This document shows, piece by piece, positions 1 to 9,096 of a DNA stretch of 50,130 nucleotides. Below the pieces are notes generated by a model that saw nothing but the letters and a program-made list of their open reading frames with translations, was not told the origin of the DNA and ran no database searches. Origin of the DNA: Desulfobulbaceae bacterium (GTDB lineage Bacteria > Desulfobacterota > Desulfobulbia > Desulfobulbales > Desulfocapsaceae); assembly GCA_008933635.1 (NCBI GenBank), contig WBUQ01000015.1, positions 1 to 50,130 on the forward strand, written 5' to 3'. A program made the translations under genes and the position numbers. How positions within the stretch are numbered: the stretch's first letter is position 1; every line of letters starts with the position of its first letter.

Positions 1-540
1 AAAAACGGTGACCGGATAACCCCGTCGCGCCAGCTGGAAGGCGCAACTGAGGCCCGCGGGTCCTGCGCCGACCACGGCTATCTTTTCGGCCATGGTTTCG
101 GTGCTCAGCTTTTTATGCGCAAGGCCTTGGGCGATGCCGTAATCGCCGATCCATCGTTCGAAGGCGGCGATATTGACACCCTGGCCTTCTTTTTGATTAC
201 GATTGCAGGCGGTTTCGCAGGGAAAGGGACAGATCCGACCGCAGCTCGCCGGGAAAGGGGTGGTTTTGCTGGCCTCGTGCCAGGCCAGTTCGTAGGATTC
301 CTGCCGGCTTCGCTTCTTCAGCTCGGTCTGCTTGACCGTGGTCAGCCAGGCGCGGATGTGGTTGCCGGCGGGACAGGCACCGGTGCAGGGGGGAGTCTGC
401 CTGAGATAGACGGGGCATTTGTGGCTATGATCGCCGAAAGCGACGACGCGGGTAAGTCCCGTCTCTTCGCTGAACGGCGGATACTGCCAGTTCCGGCTGG
501 TATCAAGGATTCTCTGTGATTTCTCGAATACATTTTCCAT
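1..540 (-). CDS. dsrL: DsrL-type NAD(P)H/FAD oxidoreductase, N-terminal part (cut by window edge)
   Basis: Reading from an ATG at 540 on the minus strand gives 180 residues that run off the window. The first ~150 residues carry two cysteine groups (CPVYLRQTPPCTGAC and CGRICPFPCETAC), the Fe-S domain typical of glutamate-synthase small-subunit-like proteins. They are followed by a Rossmann FAD motif (VVGAGPAGLSCAFQLARRG). This order right after dsrB identifies DsrL, an iron-sulfur flavoprotein that exchanges electrons between NAD(P)H and DsrAB. An AAGGTGG ribosome site precedes the ATG, and the gap to dsrB is 24 bases, so they are probably co-transcribed. DsrL is best known in reverse-Dsr sulfur oxidisers and occurs as a second type in some Desulfobacterota. 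Other GltD-like proteins cannot be fully excluded because the C-terminal half is missing. Confidence 0.85.
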   Translation of the reverse strand, partial: MENVFEKSQRILDTSRNWQYPPFSEETGLTRVVAFGDHSHKCPVYLRQTPPCTGACPAGNHIRAWLTTVKQTELKKRSRQESYELAWHEASKTTPFPASCGRICPFPCETACNRNQKEGQGVNIAAFERWIGDYGIAQGLAHKKLSTETMAEKIAVVGAGPAGLSCAFQLARRGYPVTVF

Positions 541-564
541 CCGTTCCACCTTTGGGATCAGGTT

Positions 565-1641
565 TTAAAAACGGATATGCGCCGACTGGTTAAAGGTGGT
601 CCGGGCATTGCGGTAGTTGTCGATCATATCCTTTTCGAACTCCAGACCGGTTGCCGCAAAAAAATGTTTCCATCCAACCCGGTCAATCCATTCGCCGATC
701 CGTTCCCACGGTTTGCCTTCTCCGGCGTAGACCTCGAGGATCCGGCGCACCACCGCATTGACCTCCGGCCAGCGCGGCGGGTTGTTGGGAAGGTTCTGCG
801 CCACCAGACAGCCCATGGCCGGCTTCGACCGAGCGTTGGAATTTTTGCCGCCCACCCAGACGCCGATTTTCGAATGCTCGGGATGGCTGATCTCCATAAC
901 CGGACACGCCCCGAAACAGGCGCCGCAATACATGCACTTGGCCGGGTCCACCAACAGCGACGGACGACCGTTGACCACCGTCGGCCGGATTGCCGCCACC
1001 GGACAGCGGGCGACGACTTTCGGCAGCTCACAGGTAGTGGCGAGGATCTCATGGTTCACCCGCGGCGGGCGGGTATGTTTGACGATAATGGCGATATCGG
1101 TCTGGCCGCCGCAGTTGATCGCACAGCAGGAGGTCGATAGCCGGACCTTGGCGGGCAGACGCCAGTTGGTGAAATACTCGTAGAGATTGTCCATCACCGA
1201 CTTCACCACCCCGGAGGCATCGGTGGCCGGGATGTCGCAATGCAGCCAGCCTTGGGTGTGGGCCATGTTGGTAATGCACGGTCCGATACCCCCGACGGGT
1301 AAACCGATGGCCTCAAGAGCCCTGATCATCGGCTCGACATTGCTCTCGTCGGCAGTCATCAGCTCGACATTATTGCGCATCGTGAACCTCAGATACCCGT
1401 CCGCATATTTGTCGGCGATATCGCAGATCTTTCGAATCAGGTCGACGGAATCCTGCCTGGGAGTTCCAGCCCGAACCGTATAGAGGACATCTCCGCTGAA
1501 AGCCGTGTGTTTCAACACCCCCGGCTTCGGTATAACATGAGATTTCCAGGCCCCATAATTCTTTTGTACCACGGGATGCAGCGCCTCCCGGTAATCACGC
1601 GGACCCGACTCGACGGTCTTCCAGGGGATTTTGTCGCTCAT
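565..1641 (-). CDS. dsrB: Dissimilatory sulfite reductase beta subunit
   Basis: The product has about 358 residues, the usual length. It contains the sirohaem/[4Fe-4S] segment with CC..NCGG (about residues 176-182 counted from the upstream start) and a ferredoxin insert CMYCGACFGACP (about 240-251). With DsrA it forms the alpha2beta2 enzyme that interconverts sulfite and DsrC-bound trisulfide in the cytoplasm. The start is set at 1641 because GGAG lies six bases before that ATG; the in-frame ATG at 1653 has no ribosome site. dsrA ends at 1672, so the two are one transcript. dsrD, which usually follows dsrB in sulfate reducers, is not here; dsrL takes that place. Confidence 0.95.
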   Translation of the reverse strand: MSDKIPWKTVESGPRDYREALHPVVQKNYGAWKSHVIPKPGVLKHTAFSGDVLYTVRAGTPRQDSVDLIRKICDIADKYADGYLRFTMRNNVELMTADESNVEPMIRALEAIGLPVGGIGPCITNMAHTQGWLHCDIPATDASGVVKSVMDNLYEYFTNWRLPAKVRLSTSCCAINCGGQTDIAIIVKHTRPPRVNHEILATTCELPKVVARCPVAAIRPTVVNGRPSLLVDPAKCMYCGACFGACPVMEISHPEHSKIGVWVGGKNSNARSKPAMGCLVAQNLPNNPPRWPEVNAVVRRILEVYAGEGKPWERIGEWIDRVGWKHFFAATGLEFEKDMIDNYRNARTTFNQSAHIRF

Positions 1642-1671
1642 CTGTTGCTCCATCTCAGTGTTTTACCGATT

Positions 1672-2910
1672 TCAGTATTCCGATTTGTAATACGGATTGC
1701 TGCGCGGTCGTGTCACCATGTCGACCGAGACCGGCAGGCCGACACCGTCGAGGAAGTGTTTGAGGCCGATCCGTTCGATGGTTTCGCCCACCCTCTCGTG
1801 CTCAAAGCCGTTATCGGTCCACCAGTCGATGATGCTCTGGCTGAGGTCAATGAAGGCAGCGATGTCTTCATCCGTCTCCATTTTCATGAACGGCACGATC
1901 ACCGTGCCGCCCATCGCCCCCACCTTCAAGGTGTTTTTGCCGCCGAGCAGCAAGGCCACGCCTCTCTCCCGGCCAGGGGACAATGCTTCGGTCATGACAT
2001 TGATGCAGTGCATGCAATGGACGCAATTGCCATTATCAATCACCGGCAGCGAATCCAGCAAGGATATGGCCCGGGTGGGACACCGGTTGATGACATTATT
2101 GACCAGATACTCCATGCCGTTGCGGGCGATCCAGGCCGACAGTGCCAGGGAATCCACCTGGATGGTATCCCGCCAGATGCCGATGACCGCCATGTCCGAA
2201 CGGAAGATGGAGTTGGTGCAGTCGTTTGGGCAGCCGGAAAACTTGAACTTGAATTTATAATTGTAGGACGGGCGATGGATATCCCCGGTGAAATGCCTTA
2301 GGACGTCGTAGTGCACCCGCAAGGTGTCGTAGCAGGCGTGCTCGCAGCGGGCGGGCCCGACGCAGGAGGTACCGGTCCGCATGGCCGGGCCGGCGCCGCC
2401 GAGGTCCCAGCCTGCCTGATTGATTTCATCAAAGCACTCCTGGACACTCGCCTCCTTTATCCCCTGCAGCATGATATCGCCGGTCTGCCCATGCAGGGCG
2501 ATGATACCGGAGCCATGTTTCTCCCAGGTGTCGCAGAGCTCGCGCAGCAATCTGGTGTTGTAGTGGAGTCCTGGTGCCGGTTGGACCCGGAGAGTGTGAA
2601 ATTCGTGGGCTTCCGGAAAGCGGTCGGCGATTTTCGAGCGGCGGGTGACAACGCCGCTGCCGTAGCCGCGCACGGTGACCAGTCCGCCCTCCCAGTAGCC
2701 GGTTTTGGTCTGGTACGAATATTCAAGCTGATCGAGAACGCCACGGAGCATCGGCTTGCGGGTTCGTTCCGTCAGTTCCTTGATACCACGGATGAAACTG
2801 GGCCACGGTCCCTTTTCCAATTCGGCAAGCATTGGGGTGGGATATAGGAATGCATTCTTTTCCAGCACAGCATCGTTTTCCGGCTCATTGCCGGTATCAG
2901 AACTGGACAT
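1672..2910 (-). CDS. dsrA: Dissimilatory sulfite reductase alpha subunit
   Basis: The product has 412 residues. The sirohaem-[4Fe-4S] ligands are visible as C183-x5-C189 and C227-x3-C231 within the conserved KFKFKFSGCPNDC block. A ferredoxin domain follows (C277 and CVHCMHC at 296-302). It is the catalytic partner of DsrB. A GGAG ribosome site lies upstream of the ATG at 2910. Whether the enzyme works in the reductive or oxidative direction cannot be told from these motifs; the adjacent dsrL makes an oxidative or disproportionating role possible. An FNR-type palindrome sits about 160 bases upstream. Confidence 0.96.
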   Translation of the reverse strand: MSSSDTGNEPENDAVLEKNAFLYPTPMLAELEKGPWPSFIRGIKELTERTRKPMLRGVLDQLEYSYQTKTGYWEGGLVTVRGYGSGVVTRRSKIADRFPEAHEFHTLRVQPAPGLHYNTRLLRELCDTWEKHGSGIIALHGQTGDIMLQGIKEASVQECFDEINQAGWDLGGAGPAMRTGTSCVGPARCEHACYDTLRVHYDVLRHFTGDIHRPSYNYKFKFKFSGCPNDCTNSIFRSDMAVIGIWRDTIQVDSLALSAWIARNGMEYLVNNVINRCPTRAISLLDSLPVIDNGNCVHCMHCINVMTEALSPGRERGVALLLGGKNTLKVGAMGGTVIVPFMKMETDEDIAAFIDLSQSIIDWWTDNGFEHERVGETIERIGLKHFLDGVGLPVSVDMVTRPRSNPYYKSEY

Positions 2911-3214
2911 AGAGCTACTCCACAGTATGAGAAGCGGATTGTTATGGCTGGATTGATTAATCCAGCGGACTGAGAAAGCTGTTGTTGTCCTCCATCATTG
3001 GCGAATCCTCTTCATTCGCCCGGGATATCCATGCCCTGGCTTATTCAAAGTGAAAGAGGAGCGACTTGGTTTGATTTGAGTCAATTATGCAGCAGATTAT
3101 TTGAATGATGATAACAAAAATATTGATTTTTAGCCAGGGCTCGGCCCCAGAAAGCGATGCTGTCCAGCGACCGCCATCAATTTCCCGCTTCCCAATTTTC
3201 AGGTTACAGCCTGC
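2911..3214. other. dsrAB upstream region, no gene
   Basis: This 304-base gap separates dsrA from the 3' end of the next minus-strand gene. No credible open frame is present. It holds the predicted dsrA promoter and FNR-like box, given separately. The long untranslated leader (about 125 bases if that promoter is right) shows no clear riboswitch. Confidence 0.6.
3043..3084 (-). promoter_or_regulatory. FNR/CRP-type box and predicted dsrA promoter
   Basis: TTGATTTGAGTCAA at 3071-3084 matches the FNR/CRP-family half-site layout TTGA-N6-TCAA. Read on the minus strand, TTGAAT at 3043-3048 lies with its centre exactly 32 bases from the box centre. That is the spacing of a class II activated promoter (box at -41.5, -10 at -12 to -7). 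The -10 matches the consensus at only four of six positions. The regulator could be FNR, Dnr or HcpR-like; none is encoded in the window. Confidence 0.5.
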
Positions 3215-3655
3215 CTATATCCATCTGCGCACCTTGGCCTTGTACCGTCGGTAGGCATCGTCGAATATTGTCTCCATCCGCTTTTCTTCCCGCCGGATAA
3301 AGATGACATCGAACACCATACCAAGCGCCGGGACGGCGAACCAGGGTCCCACCGTGCCGAACAGGCAGGCTATACCCGACAACATTAGAAGAATTCCGAC
3401 ATACATCGGGTTCCGCGTAACGCGGAAAGGACCGCTTGTGACCATTGCCGCCGGAACGCCGTCAGGATTGGAGGTCGTCCTGTTGCGGACGAAGACTAGT
3501 AAGGCATGAAGAATGAGGGCCGCACCGACAAGCAGCGGAACAAGCCCGACAAGATTCCACGGTAACACGAAGATCCGCGCGATCGGCATGCAGGCGTGCG
3601 CAGCCGCCATGGCTACCAACGCTGCCACCACGTAAATAGGCGGCTTCGCTATCAT
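3215..3655 (-). CDS. Isoprenylcysteine methyltransferase-like (ICMT/PEMT family) membrane protein
   Basis: The product is a 146-residue, strongly hydrophobic protein with about four membrane segments. It has the family signature GPFRVTRNPMYVG (about residues 76-88) and a C-terminal basic stretch ending RRYKAKVRRWI. These SAM-dependent enzymes methylate lipids or thiol/carboxyl groups at the membrane; the substrate of the short bacterial members is usually unknown. An AGGAGG ribosome site sits six bases before the ATG. The gene shares its strand with dsrAB but is separated from dsrA by 304 bases, so it need not be functionally linked. Confidence 0.8.
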   Translation of the reverse strand: MIAKPPIYVVAALVAMAAAHACMPIARIFVLPWNLVGLVPLLVGAALILHALLVFVRNRTTSNPDGVPAAMVTSGPFRVTRNPMYVGILLMLSGIACLFGTVGPWFAVPALGMVFDVIFIRREEKRMETIFDDAYRRYKAKVRRWI

Positions 3656-4204
3656 CTTCTTCCTCCTGGTAATTTCCTGAAGTATTACCTGTCTGTCTCA
3701 ACGTCATAAGGATGACGCTGTCAGCAATAATTTTTGTTTCCTTGTGCCCATGGTTGAGGAGATCGGCCGCGTTACCCTAGAGACACGAGTGAATTGAAAG
3801 ATCTCTATTATCCCTGTCCATTGAATGGTATCGTGAAGTTGGGGAAAAAACCAGATTTCACGAGCCACATGCAAGACGGCACCATTGATGCGTGCTCCCT
3901 GTTGATAAAAGAGGAGGTTGAAGCAGCGACATGCCGAAAGGTCTGGATATCTCGGTCTCATCGGAAGCCGGCGGACTTGATGTCGCCATGGGGATGGCGG
4001 CAAAGATACTGCCGCGGTTACCATAAAGCCAAGGCCGGCGAAAAATCGGATTGTTCGCCGGGAAAGTTTATCCGGTAAAACAGCACGTTCTCTCAACACC
4101 TGCATCCTTATCAGAGCACCCAAGACCACTTACTTGGTCAATTGAGCTTGCCGCCGGTTTTCCAGTGATTAGGGTGGTAGCAGTTTACTGACTTGAAAGT
4201 CCAA
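3656..4204. other. Intergenic region without a supported gene
   Basis: Between the membrane methyltransferase and the flavodiiron promoter there are open frames on both strands (3704-4129 minus, 3794-4078 plus) that overlap each other. Neither shows a recognisable domain or a good ribosome site. A 31-codon frame at 3931-4026 on the plus strand (starts MPKGLDISVSSEAGG) follows GAGGAGG by 13 bases and could be a small protein, but nothing else supports it. Confidence 0.4.
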
Positions 4205-4233
4205 TTGTGCAGTCGACCATCGCGGTAGATAAT
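4205..4233 (+). promoter_or_regulatory. Predicted sigma70-type promoter of the flavodiiron gene
   Basis: TTGTGC at 4205-4210 and GATAAT at 4228-4233 are separated by 17 bases and end 56 bases before the start codon at 4289. The -10 is good and the -35 weak, so an activator may help. A short palindrome GACTT-GA-AAGTC lies just upstream, near 4190-4201. Confidence 0.35.
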
Positions 4234-4288
4234 GATGCCAACGATAGGATTGACGCACCAAGCGATTATCAGAAAAGGAGGCAGTCAT

Positions 4289-5470
4289 ATGCATAAGAGG
4301 GAAATAAAAAACAATATTTATTGGATGGGGGCAATCGATTGGGATAGGCGTCTTTTTGACTCTTTGATCCCGCTCCCCGACGGAACGACGTATAACGCAT
4401 ACCTTATTCAAGGAAGCGAGAAAACCGTCCTGATCGATGCGGTTGAACCGGAAATGGTCGAGTTGCTGATGGCCCAACTTGATGAGATTTCCCGGGTGGA
4501 TTATGTGGTCTCCCAACATGCCGAACAAGATCATTCCGGATCGATTCTCCACGTCCTTACACGGTATCCCGAGGCAAAAGTCGTCACAAGTGCCAAAGCC
4601 AAGGCAATGCTTATCGATCTCCTGCACATTGCCGAAGAAAAATTCATCACGGTTGCCGACGGCGAGTCACTTTCTCTAGGTGATAAGACGCTGAAATTTA
4701 TTTTTACACCCTGGGTGCACTGGCCGGAAACAATGGTGACCTACCTCGAAGAGGATCGGATCCTCTTCAGTTGCGATTTCTTCGGCGCACACATTGCCAG
4801 CAGCGATCTTTTTGTGACCGACCAGGGGCGCGTGTATGAGGCCGCAAAACGATATTTTGCCGAGATCATGATGCCTTTCCGGAATGTGATTCAGAAAAAT
4901 ATCGAGAAATTGGTGCCTTACGATATCGACATGATTGCTCCAAGCCACGGTCAGATCTACAACAAGCCGGATTGGATCATCGACGCCTACCAGGACTGGG
5001 CGATCAATCCTCCCCATAACGTCGTGACATTTCCCTTTGTGTCCATGCATGGCAGCACTCGAAAAATGGTCGATTACCTGACAGCATCCCTGACCGAACG
5101 GCAGGTCCGTGTCGAGCTGTTCAACCTGCCCGTTACCGATATCGGCAAGCTCGCGATGTCGCTGGTGGATGCAGGAACAATTGTTATCGGAACTCCCACA
5201 GTTCTGACCGGACCGCATCCGATGGCGGCATATTGCGCTTTTCTGGCGAATGCCCTGCGGCCCAAGGCACGTTATCTATCCATTGTCGGTTCGTATGGAT
5301 GGGGCGGCAAGGTCGTTGAATCTCTCGCAGGGATGATCCCGAACCTCAAAGTTGAAGTGCTCGACCCAATTCTGAGCAAAGGTGTCCCATCACAAAATGA
5401 ATTTGACGCGCTTGACCGATTGGCCGACACCATTGCCGCAAAACACAAAGAGAGTAACTTCAAGATGTAG
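4289..5470 (+). CDS. fprA: A-type flavodiiron protein (NO/O2 reductase)
   Basis: The product has 393 residues. The N-terminal metallo-beta-lactamase domain carries the diiron ligands in order: H-x-E-x-D-H (SQHAEQDHSGS, about residues 77-87), a His in WVHWPETM, an Asp in FSCDFFGAH and a His in APSHGQIY. The C-terminal half is a flavodoxin domain with the FMN loop SMHGSTRKMVDYL. Such proteins reduce O2 to water or NO to N2O in the anaerobe cytoplasm, with electrons from rubredoxin. No rubredoxin domain is fused here. The ATG at 4289 is chosen because AAAAGGAGG precedes it by seven to eight bases; the frame stays open upstream to 4232. hcp follows 86 bases later, which suggests a shared role in nitrosative or oxidative stress. 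Confidence 0.92.
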   Translation: MHKREIKNNIYWMGAIDWDRRLFDSLIPLPDGTTYNAYLIQGSEKTVLIDAVEPEMVELLMAQLDEISRVDYVVSQHAEQDHSGSILHVLTRYPEAKVVTSAKAKAMLIDLLHIAEEKFITVADGESLSLGDKTLKFIFTPWVHWPETMVTYLEEDRILFSCDFFGAHIASSDLFVTDQGRVYEAAKRYFAEIMMPFRNVIQKNIEKLVPYDIDMIAPSHGQIYNKPDWIIDAYQDWAINPPHNVVTFPFVSMHGSTRKMVDYLTASLTERQVRVELFNLPVTDIGKLAMSLVDAGTIVIGTPTVLTGPHPMAAYCAFLANALRPKARYLSIVGSYGWGGKVVESLAGMIPNLKVEVLDPILSKGVPSQNEFDALDRLADTIAAKHKESNFKM

Positions 5471-5556
5471 CAGATTCATAAAAGGGTGATGAACAGCCAG
5501 CTGGCTAAGTAAAAGAAGTGTAATTTCGACAAACAACCATCAAAAGGAGGATCTAC

Positions 5557-7218
5557 ATGTTTTGCTTCCAGTGTCAGGAAACCGCAAAAAACACCGGCTG
5601 CACCGTCAAGGGTGTGTGCGGCAAACCGGAGGAAACAGCCAATCTACAGGATTTGCTTATTTTCGTACTGCGAGGTATCGCCGTATACGGCGAAAAGCTC
5701 AAGGAACTCGGGCAACCGGACCATTCCAATGATGACTTCGTCCTGCAAGGGCTTTTTGCAACTATCACTAACGCCAACTGGGCGAATGAACGTTTTGTCA
5801 GTATGGTCGAGGATGGCCTGGTTCGGCGCGACAAACTGAAGGCAGCCTTCCTGGCCGCCTATAAGGCCAAAAATGGCAAGGATTTTGACGGCGTTCTGCC
5901 GGATGCAGCCACTTGGACCGGTGCGACATCAACATTTGCAGAGAAAGCCAAATCCGTGGGTGTGCTGAGCACGGCGCATGAAGACGTTCGTTCCCTCCGT
6001 GAACTCTTGATCATCGGCCTCAAAGGCATTGCCGCCTATGCCGAACATGCGGCAGTCCTTGGTTTTCGCAAGAGCGAGATCGACGATTTCATGCTTGAAG
6101 CTCTGGCCTCAACGACCAAGGATCTCTCTGTTGATGAGATGATTGCCCTGGTTATGAAGGCCGGCAGTATGGCAGTAACCACGATGGCCCTGCTGGATGA
6201 GGCCAATACCACAACCTATGGCCATCCGGAAATCACCCAGGTCAATATCGGCGTGGGCAAGAATCCAGGTATTCTCATCAGCGGCCATGACTTGAAAGAC
6301 ATGGAGGAACTGCTCAAGCAGACAGAGGGGACCGGCGTCGATGTCTATACCCACGGTGAAATGTTACCGGCCAACTATTATCCTGCCTTCAAGAAATACC
6401 CGCACTTTGTCGGAAACTACGGCGGCTCGTGGTGGCATCAGAATGTCGAGTTTGAATCTTTTAACGGACCGATGCTGTTGACCACCAACTGCCTGGTACC
6501 ACTCAAAAAGGACAACACCTATCTTGATCGTCTCTATACTACCGGAATTGTCGGTTATGATGGGGCAAAATACATTCCTTTCAGGACATCTGGTGGAGCA
6601 AAGGATTTCTCGGCTATGATCAGCCAGGCCAAGGCCTGTAAGCCTCCAACGGAAATTGAAACAGGTTCCATCGTCGGTGGATTTGCCCACCATCAGGTTC
6701 TGGCCCTGGCCGATAAGGTAGTGGATGCGGTCAAGTCGGGAGCCATCAAGCGCTTTGTAGTCATGGCCGGCTGCGATGGCCGTCATACTTCGCGGAATTA
6801 TTATACCGAAGTGGCTGAAAATCTTCCCAAGGACACGGTCATTCTCACCGCCGGTTGTGCCAAGTTCCGTTATAACAAGCTCAATCTCGGTGATATTGGC
6901 GGCATTCCCCGGGTACTTGATGCAGGTCAGTGCAATGATTCCTATTCCCTGGCAATTATTGCCCTCAAACTGAAAGAGGTTTTCGGCCTTGCCGACATCA
7001 ATGAGCTGCCCGTTTCCTACGATATTGCCTGGTATGAGCAGAAGGCCGTGGCGGTGCTGCTTGCATTACTCTTTCTTGGCGTGAAAGGCATCCGTCTCGG
7101 ACCGACCCTGCCGGCCTTTCTGTCACCCAATGTAGCCAAGGTTCTTGTCGATAACTTTAACATCAAGCCAATTGGCACAGTACAAGAGGATATCGCTGCA
7201 ATGATGGCCGGCAGGTAG
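5557..7218 (+). CDS. hcp: Hybrid cluster protein (hydroxylamine/NO reductase)
   Basis: The 553-residue product begins with the N-terminal cluster motif C3-x2-C6-x8-C15-x5-C21, the spacing of the class I/II proteins of anaerobes. It also contains the hybrid Fe-S-O cluster ligands in [46 protein letters not shown] and [10 protein letters not shown]. Hcp reduces hydroxylamine in vitro and NO to N2O in vivo. AAAGGAGG precedes the ATG. It lies behind fprA and in front of a strong terminator, so the two probably form an operon. No separate hcr reductase gene is adjacent. Confidence 0.96.
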   Translation: MFCFQCQETAKNTGCTVKGVCGKPEETANLQDLLIFVLRGIAVYGEKLKELGQPDHSNDDFVLQGLFATITNANWANERFVSMVEDGLVRRDKLKAAFLAAYKAKNGKDFDGVLPDAATWTGATSTFAEKAKSVGVLSTAHEDVRSLRELLIIGLKGIAAYAEHAAVLGFRKSEIDDFMLEALASTTKDLSVDEMIALVMKAGSMAVTTMALLDEANTTTYGHPEITQVNIGVGKNPGILISGHDLKDMEELLKQTEGTGVDVYTHGEMLPANYYPAFKKYPHFVGNYGGSWWHQNVEFESFNGPMLLTTNCLVPLKKDNTYLDRLYTTGIVGYDGAKYIPFRTSGGAKDFSAMISQAKACKPPTEIETGSIVGGFAHHQVLALADKVVDAVKSGAIKRFVVMAGCDGRHTSRNYYTEVAENLPKDTVILTAGCAKFRYNKLNLGDIGGIPRVLDAGQCNDSYSLAIIALKLKEVFGLADINELPVSYDIAWYEQKAVAVLLALLFLGVKGIRLGPTLPAFLSPNVAKVLVDNFNIKPIGTVQEDIAAMMAGR

Positions 7219-7352
7219 GAGACCTTGCTTCTCTTCGGAGATAAAGCGGAACGTCCTGTGCTGCCTGGTCAATCAGCCTGGACTGAGAACCAGGGATGGA
7301 GGGGTGCTTCTCAGCGAATCAAACGGACAATATTATAAGGGGTTCCCGCCAA

Positions 7353-7395
7353 GGGCGAGCCTGCTCCAGTTGGAGAGCAGGCTCGCCCTGTTTTG
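7353..7395 (+). terminator. Rho-independent terminator after hcp
   Basis: Arms GGGCGAGCCTGCT (7353-7365) and AGCAGGCTCGCCC (7376-7388) form a perfect 13-bp stem with a ten-base loop, followed by TGTTTT. It lies 135 bases after the hcp stop, before the convergent cytochrome gene. Confidence 0.9.
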
Positions 7396-7488
7396 CTGCC
7401 CGTATTGCATTCATTGAAGAAATGTTGGTGCTCGTTTTTGATCGCTACGCGCGGAATACATCAATCGTAAACTCTGCGTGGTGTGTGT

Positions 7489-8781
7489 TTATTTTTTTTC
7501 AGTATGCGTTGCTCGCATAGTTTTCGCCAACTCCTTGATTTCCCCGAGATCCTTGGTCATCTCATTCCAGCCGTACCAGTAGGCGTAATCTGGATTGACA
7601 TGGAAAAATGCCTGATAGGCACGCATTCGATGCTTCATGTACATCTGCACCAGAACCTGGTCGATGAAGGAGAGATCGTCGAGCTTTTCATTCCAGTTCG
7701 CACCGTTGGTATGCATGAATGTCAACAGGAAGGGGTAATTGAAGGGATACCCTTCAGGCTTTTTGATAATGCCTTCCTTATACAGCGCGGCAACCGTTCC
7801 AATGGCATCAGCCATGAGCCTGTCCGATTTCTGCAAAATGGCATCGCCCATTTCCAGCTGTTCCCTGGCATATTTTTCTGAATGGCAACCCGCGCAGGTC
7901 TTTATCATCGTGTTGCGATGCTTCTCCCAGGATTCCTGATCAAGCCTGACCATGTCGACGGCCTTGACGGCATCGAGGATCGGTGTAGCCTCGCCGGTCT
8001 CAGGGTTGAGCACACCAAGAGCCTTGAGTATTGTCACCCTGTCGGCAGCTGCCTGCTTGTCCTCGGGCAGGGGCAGCCGCACACCGAGAAACCCCCAGGC
8101 AGTATGATTGGCATGATTCCCGTCAGGCATATGACATTGCTGGCAACTCGGAGCGGCCGCCTCATTCGGTAGATCACCTTCTTTTTGGATGTAGTAGCGC
8201 GCCCCGTGTTTGGAACTGGACCACATTTCCCATTGCGGATGGTCGTATCCCATGTGGCATTGCTGACACGCCCTGGGATTCATTGCTTCTTTCTTAGAGA
8301 AGGCGTGACGGGTATGGCATTCATCGCAGGAGTTGGTCTGGTATCGATACCCCTTGTCTCGCAGCTCTTTTTTCTGCTCCTCGGTTTTGATTCCCATGTT
8401 GTGGCAACCGCCGCATCCTCTTCCGCCTTCGATGAGCTCGTCCGGGGCGAAGTGAGTGGCCGGAATCGCATTCAGGGATGTCCATCCGTAATTATGCTTG
8501 CCGCTGGCAAACTGGTTAAACTGATCTTCATGGCATTCAGCACACACCTTTTCATCAGGCATCTGCGCCAGTTTGGCGTCTTCTGCCTTCATGTGCTTGT
8601 CGCCATGGCAGGTCGAGCAGGTCACGTCACTGCCGGAATGCTTGCTGACCTGCCAATCCTTGACCTGGCCGGGGGAAATCGTGGTATGACAGTCGACACA
8701 GGGGTCGCCGGCAAACACCCCCCCTGTGTAGCCCAGCACTGCCATGGACATTAAACTGATTGCCGCCATCTTCATGTGCAT
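7489..8781 (-). CDS. Octaheme hydroxylamine-oxidoreductase-like cytochrome c
   Basis: The 430-residue protein has a signal peptide (about residues 1-24, ending VFAG). It has exactly eight CxxCH haem-binding motifs: CVDCH, CSTCH, CAECH, CGGCH, CDECH, CQQCH twice and CAGCH. Motif order and the C-terminal helical region (ending near HVNPDYAYWYGWNEMTKDL) fit the HAO/octaheme family. Members of this family in Campylobacterota and Desulfobacterota are thought to reduce nitrite or hydroxylamine in the periplasm. AAAGGAGG precedes the ATG at 8781. It is convergent with fprA-hcp, whose products also handle NO and hydroxylamine. The direction depends on the protein-haem Tyr crosslink, which was not settled by eye. 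Confidence 0.85.
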   Translation of the reverse strand: MHMKMAAISLMSMAVLGYTGGVFAGDPCVDCHTTISPGQVKDWQVSKHSGSDVTCSTCHGDKHMKAEDAKLAQMPDEKVCAECHEDQFNQFASGKHNYGWTSLNAIPATHFAPDELIEGGRGCGGCHNMGIKTEEQKKELRDKGYRYQTNSCDECHTRHAFSKKEAMNPRACQQCHMGYDHPQWEMWSSSKHGARYYIQKEGDLPNEAAAPSCQQCHMPDGNHANHTAWGFLGVRLPLPEDKQAAADRVTILKALGVLNPETGEATPILDAVKAVDMVRLDQESWEKHRNTMIKTCAGCHSEKYAREQLEMGDAILQKSDRLMADAIGTVAALYKEGIIKKPEGYPFNYPFLLTFMHTNGANWNEKLDDLSFIDQVLVQMYMKHRMRAYQAFFHVNPDYAYWYGWNEMTKDLGEIKELAKTMRATHTEKK

Positions 8782-9005
8782 TCTGCATCCTCCTTTGAGA
8801 TACGTACAACAATGTTCTCATAGGGCAGCAACACTGGGATAAATCCGAATTGGTTCAGGTGTTCACCAGCAAAATGCCTGATGGCGCCAGGAAATCACCC
8901 GGCTTCATCCTTTTGGCCACACGCCCCGCCCCCAGGCAATCTGCCTGTTCCCGGTCTGGCATATCAATCCCTTCCTTGTATTGACGATTGAATCCCTAAC
9001 ACAAT

Positions 9006-9035
9006 ATCTTATCTTCAAGTATGTTTTGAAGTCAA
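9006..9035 (-). promoter_or_regulatory. Predicted promoter of the octaheme cytochrome
   Basis: On the minus strand TTGACT (9030-9035) and TAAGAT (9006-9011) are separated by 18 bases. A six-base inverted repeat CTTCAA/TTGAAG spans 9013-9031 inside the promoter and could be an operator. The leader to the start codon would be about 220 bases. Confidence 0.4.
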
Positions 9036-9096
9036 GCCGGCGCAGTTGGAACATGTCGATCTCCTTTCTCGAAACCTCGGAAGCTGGAAATGGGCA

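Noticed and set aside
3704-4129. Minus-strand frame of 141 residues
   Set aside because: No domain, no ribosome site, and it overlaps another open frame on the plus strand; coding cannot be supported.
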